Source: Tissierella sp. P1
GTDB taxonomy: Bacteria > Bacillota > Clostridia > Tissierellales > Tissierellaceae
Reading direction: 5' to 3'
Assembly: GCF_002266425.1 (NCBI RefSeq)
Contig: NZ_NPMN01000021.1
Location: forward strand, 1 to 64,000
DNA: 64,000 nucleotides
Shown here one piece after another: positions 61,390 through 64,000 of the stretch. The notes beneath the pieces were generated by a model, which had not been told where the DNA came from, did no database searches, and saw only the letters and a list, made by a program, of their open reading frames with translations. Numbering within the stretch: position 1 is the stretch's first letter; each line of letters opens with the position of its first letter. Position numbers and translations under genes: made by a program.

Positions 61390-62673
61390 ATGTCAAAACC
61401 AAAAAAACTGAAATTGTTTCATAAAATTTTCATCGGTTTATTTTTAGGTATTATGGCAGGAGCTATATTATCAGCAATAGGTAAAGATGAGCCTTTTGTC
61501 ACTTATTTGGTACCGTGGCTGGGACTTTTAGGAGATATTTTCTTGAGGCTTATTCGTATGATAGTTGTTCCCTTAGTGCTTTTCTCAATAATTAGCGGAG
61601 TTGCAAATTTAAGTGAAATTAGAAAACTTAGATCAGTTGGTATAAAAACACTATTTTTCTTTATGTTAACAGGTTTTTTATCCATAGGAACTGATGTTGT
61701 AATGGCTAATATATTTAAACCAGGTGCTGGACTAAATATTACAGAGTTGAATGCTGGTGAAGTTGTTATTAGAGAACTTCCAACAGTATTCGAATCAATA
61801 TTAGGATTATTCCCTGCGAACATTTTTGAATCATTAGCACAAGGTGAGATGCTTCATATAATTTCATTTGGTATTTTCTGTGGTGCGGGGTTATTACTAA
61901 TGGGTGAAAGGGGAAGACCTATTATTGATTTGGTAGATAGATGTTCTGAAATGATGTATAAAGTAGTTGATATTGTTATAGAGTTTACTCCAATTGGAGT
62001 ATTTGGACTTATGGCAAAAGCAGTTACAGCATTTGGTGTAGGAATATTTGGCCCTGTATTTAAGTTTATATTAGTTGATTATGGTGCAAATATATTTACA
62101 ATTGCAGTGTATTATTCATTAATACTATATTTTATAGGAAAGGTAGATCCTATTAAGTTCTTTAAAAAAGCATTTCAGTCTTGGGCCATAGCATTTAGTA
62201 CGTGTAGTAGTGCTGCTGCTCTGCCAGTGGCCATGAAGATAGGTACTAATGAAATGGGAATTCCAAAGGAGACTGCAAGTTTTGTTTTACCTCTAGGTGC
62301 GACTGCAAATATGAACGGAACTGGTATATATTTTGGAGTTGTTGTAATGTTTGCTGCTCAGCTTTATGGCATAGATATTTCTTTGAGTCAACAGATAATG
62401 TTAGTTTTAACAGCCACAATGCTGGCTATCGGGTGTGCTGCTGCACCTCAGACGGGGCTTATTATTTCAATAGCATTATTAACCAATCTAGGAATTCCAT
62501 TAGATGGTATAGCATTAATAGCTGGAGTTTATAGAATTGTTGATCAAATTCATACTTCTACTAACTCTGTTGGTGATTTAGTAGTGGCGGTTTCTGTAGC
62601 ATCACTAGAAAAAGACTTGAATAGAGAAATATTTAAATATGGAGGCATTCTCACGGCAAAAGAAGTTAGTTAG
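61390..62673 (+). CDS. Dicarboxylate/amino acid:cation symporter (DAACS family)
   Basis: Na+ or H+ coupled uptake of glutamate, aspartate or C4-dicarboxylates. The 427-aa membrane protein has about eight helices plus two re-entrant hairpins: IAFSTCSSAAALPVAMK (HP1, Ser-rich), the NMNGTGIYFGVVVMFAAQ motif in TM7 (usually NMDGT), LAIGCAAAPQTGLI (HP2) and VYRIVDQIHTSTNSVGDLVVAV (TM8 substrate-binding Asp and Asn). Start behind GAGGAGG. The attenuator-like leader upstream controls it, and the aminotransferase 41 bases downstream is probably co-transcribed. Confidence 0.9.
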   Translation: MSKPKKLKLFHKIFIGLFLGIMAGAILSAIGKDEPFVTYLVPWLGLLGDIFLRLIRMIVVPLVLFSIISGVANLSEIRKLRSVGIKTLFFFMLTGFLSIGTDVVMANIFKPGAGLNITELNAGEVVIRELPTVFESILGLFPANIFESLAQGEMLHIISFGIFCGAGLLLMGERGRPIIDLVDRCSEMMYKVVDIVIEFTPIGVFGLMAKAVTAFGVGIFGPVFKFILVDYGANIFTIAVYYSLILYFIGKVDPIKFFKKAFQSWAIAFSTCSSAAALPVAMKIGTNEMGIPKETASFVLPLGATANMNGTGIYFGVVVMFAAQLYGIDISLSQQIMLVLTATMLAIGCAAAPQTGLIISIALLTNLGIPLDGIALIAGVYRIVDQIHTSTNSVGDLVVAVSVASLEKDLNREIFKYGGILTAKEVS

Positions 62674-62714
62674 AAATAAATATTAACTGTATATCTTAAG
62701 AAGGGGGAATTACA

Positions 62715-64000
62715 ATGAGTTCAAACAAGGCACCAAAGAACTGTGTATTTTATAGAAATCAAAATTGGATTTATCCTAGGATTGAAAAGGGAGAAGGAAT
62801 ATATTTAATTGGGGAAGATGGAAAAAAATATATAGATGGATGTTCTGGGTCTGCAGTAGCGAATATAGGTCATGGCAATAAGGAGATTGCTGAGTTTGCA
62901 AAGGAACATATTGAAAGAATTGCTTTTACTCACTTATCTAGATGGACAGTTGACTCAATTGAAAAATGTGCAGAAAGAATTGTGTCTTGGTGTCCCAAGG
63001 GATTAAATCATGTATATTTTGTATCTGGTGGTTCTGAAGCAACAGAAACTGCAATGAAGATGGCAAGGCAATATTATGTTGAAAGAGATGGGAACAAATC
63101 GAGTAAGTGGAAGATTATATCCAAATGGAATTCTTATCATGGTGCGACATTAGGATCTCTATCAATGACAGGAACCATAGGAAGAAGAAAAATTTATGAT
63201 CCTTTGTTAACTAATTTCCCTAAGATCAGCCAATTCTATCATTATAGAAACCCTTGGGGAGCAAAAACTTTAGAAGAAACCAGTATACTTGCTGCCAAAG
63301 AATTGGAAATAGAAATTCAGCGTCATGGATCAGATAATATTGCTGCATTTATTTCTGAGCCAGTAGTAGGATCGGCAGCACCGGGTTCCTATCCTGAAAA
63401 AATCTATTTTGATATGGTAAGAGAAATCTGTGATAAATATGACATTCTATTTATAATGGATGAGGTCATGGCAGTCTCAGGTAGAACAGGAAAGAAAATG
63501 GCATCAAATCATTTCGATGTTAAGCCAGACATCATAGTAGTTGCCAAAGGTTTAAGTAGTGGATATACTCCAATAGGTGCAGCAGTATGTAGTTCTGAAG
63601 TCTTTGAAACAATTATGGTTAGAGGTTCAGGTAATTTTATTCATGGTCATACTTACGCAGGTAATCCATTGTCCTGTGGAATTGCTGATAAGGTAATGGA
63701 AATCATTGAAAGAGATAATTTTATTGAAAATTGTGCTGTACAAGGAAATTATCTAATGAAGAAATTAGAAGATTTATATAATTATCCTATAGTAGGAGAC
63801 ATTAGAGGAAAAGGTCTTATGATAGGTGTTGAGTTTGTTAAAGACCAAGAAACAAAAGAGCCATTTGATGTATCCGGCAATGTGAGAGGTAAAATTACTA
63901 ATAATTGTTTAAAGGAAGGTTTAGTTCCATATCCAGGTGGAGGATCAGTTGATGGAGTAAGAGGTGATCATATATTGTTAGCTCCTCCAATAAATATAAC
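62715..64000 (+). CDS. Class III pyridoxal-phosphate aminotransferase (partial, runs off the window)
   Basis: PLP-dependent transfer of an omega- or alpha-amino group. 428 codons are seen with no stop before the window end. Features: GKKYIDGCSGSAVANIGHG, FVSGGSEATETAMKMARQY (PLP phosphate site), YHGATLGSLSMTG, FIMDEVMAVSGRTGK (PLP-binding Asp about residue 249) and the Schiff-base Lys in VVAKGLSSGYTPIGAA (about residue 278). The substrate is not clear; relatives use beta-alanine, GABA, taurine or diamines. Start ATG 62715 behind AAGGGGG. Pairing with a symporter suggests breakdown of an imported amino acid or use of a dicarboxylate product. Confidence 0.88.
   Translation, partial: MSSNKAPKNCVFYRNQNWIYPRIEKGEGIYLIGEDGKKYIDGCSGSAVANIGHGNKEIAEFAKEHIERIAFTHLSRWTVDSIEKCAERIVSWCPKGLNHVYFVSGGSEATETAMKMARQYYVERDGNKSSKWKIISKWNSYHGATLGSLSMTGTIGRRKIYDPLLTNFPKISQFYHYRNPWGAKTLEETSILAAKELEIEIQRHGSDNIAAFISEPVVGSAAPGSYPEKIYFDMVREICDKYDILFIMDEVMAVSGRTGKKMASNHFDVKPDIIVVAKGLSSGYTPIGAAVCSSEVFETIMVRGSGNFIHGHTYAGNPLSCGIADKVMEIIERDNFIENCAVQGNYLMKKLEDLYNYPIVGDIRGKGLMIGVEFVKDQETKEPFDVSGNVRGKITNNCLKEGLVPYPGGGSVDGVRGDHILLAPPINI

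Noticed and set aside
1-64000. Mobile elements, prophage, tRNA or rRNA genes
   Set aside because: No transposase, integrase, phage structural gene, attachment-site duplication, cloverleaf or rRNA segment was recognised on either strand.

Overview
The window comes from a low-GC, spore-forming Firmicute, most likely an anaerobic member of the Clostridia (a Tissierella-like or Clostridium-like amino-acid fermenter; the genus cannot be fixed from sequence alone). Support comes from the AT-rich DNA, the sporulation genes (spoVG, spoVT, a spoVB-type flippase, yabP, yabQ, spoIIE), the anaerobe oxygen-defence proteins (rubredoxin, a neelaredoxin-type superoxide reductase and a peroxiredoxin whose active site is an in-frame UGA), and a crotonase plus 3-hydroxyacyl-CoA dehydrogenase pair. 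No rRNA, tRNA, CRISPR array, prophage or insertion sequence was seen.

Layout. 0-5 kb: a NitT/TauT-type ABC importer (ATPase, lipoprotein, permease) followed by a two-gene AtuA-like pair, closed by a bidirectional terminator. 5-20 kb: short mixed units, namely nitroreductase, AIM24-like protein, ArsC/Spx-like protein, 3-methyladenine glycosylase, GNAT enzymes, rubredoxin, a secreted glucosaminidase, nicotinamidase, NAD(P)HX epimerase, tldD-tldE, the selenocysteine peroxiredoxin, an HMCES/YedK protein, a PC4-like ssDNA-binding protein, malic enzyme and a cupin. 20-29 kb: purine salvage, with xpt, a Crp/Fnr regulator, a BMP-type nucleoside importer, an unusual flavoprotein lacking the redox cysteines, and a nucleoside phosphorylase. 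29-38 kb: questin-oxidase-like protein, T-box-controlled tyrS, superoxide reductase, RNA methyltransferase, cobalamin adenosyltransferase, a PAS-PP2C phosphatase, crt-hbd and an LCP cell-wall enzyme. 38-61 kb: murC and then a block that follows the Bacillus order spoVG-glmU-prs-pth-mfd-(prsA)-spoVT-yabM-mazG-hup-rqcP-yabP-yabQ-divIC-yabR-spoIIE-tilS-hpt-ftsH. 61-64 kb: a leader RNA with an apparent attenuator, then a dicarboxylate/amino-acid:cation symporter and a class III aminotransferase cut by the window edge.

Regulation visible in the DNA: four near-identical SigH-like promoters (before a small membrane-protein gene, spoVG, hup and divIC), a perfect Spo0A box before spoIIE, a tyrosine T-box, an attenuator-like leader before the symporter, and several families of almost identical hairpin terminators and intergenic hairpin repeats.

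Quality note: eleven genes, including essential ones such as glmU, ftsH and hbd, each carry exactly one one-base indel, ten losses and one gain, nearly all at homopolymers. This looks like sequencing or assembly error rather than gene decay. These genes are listed as single intact-function CDSs with the break position given.
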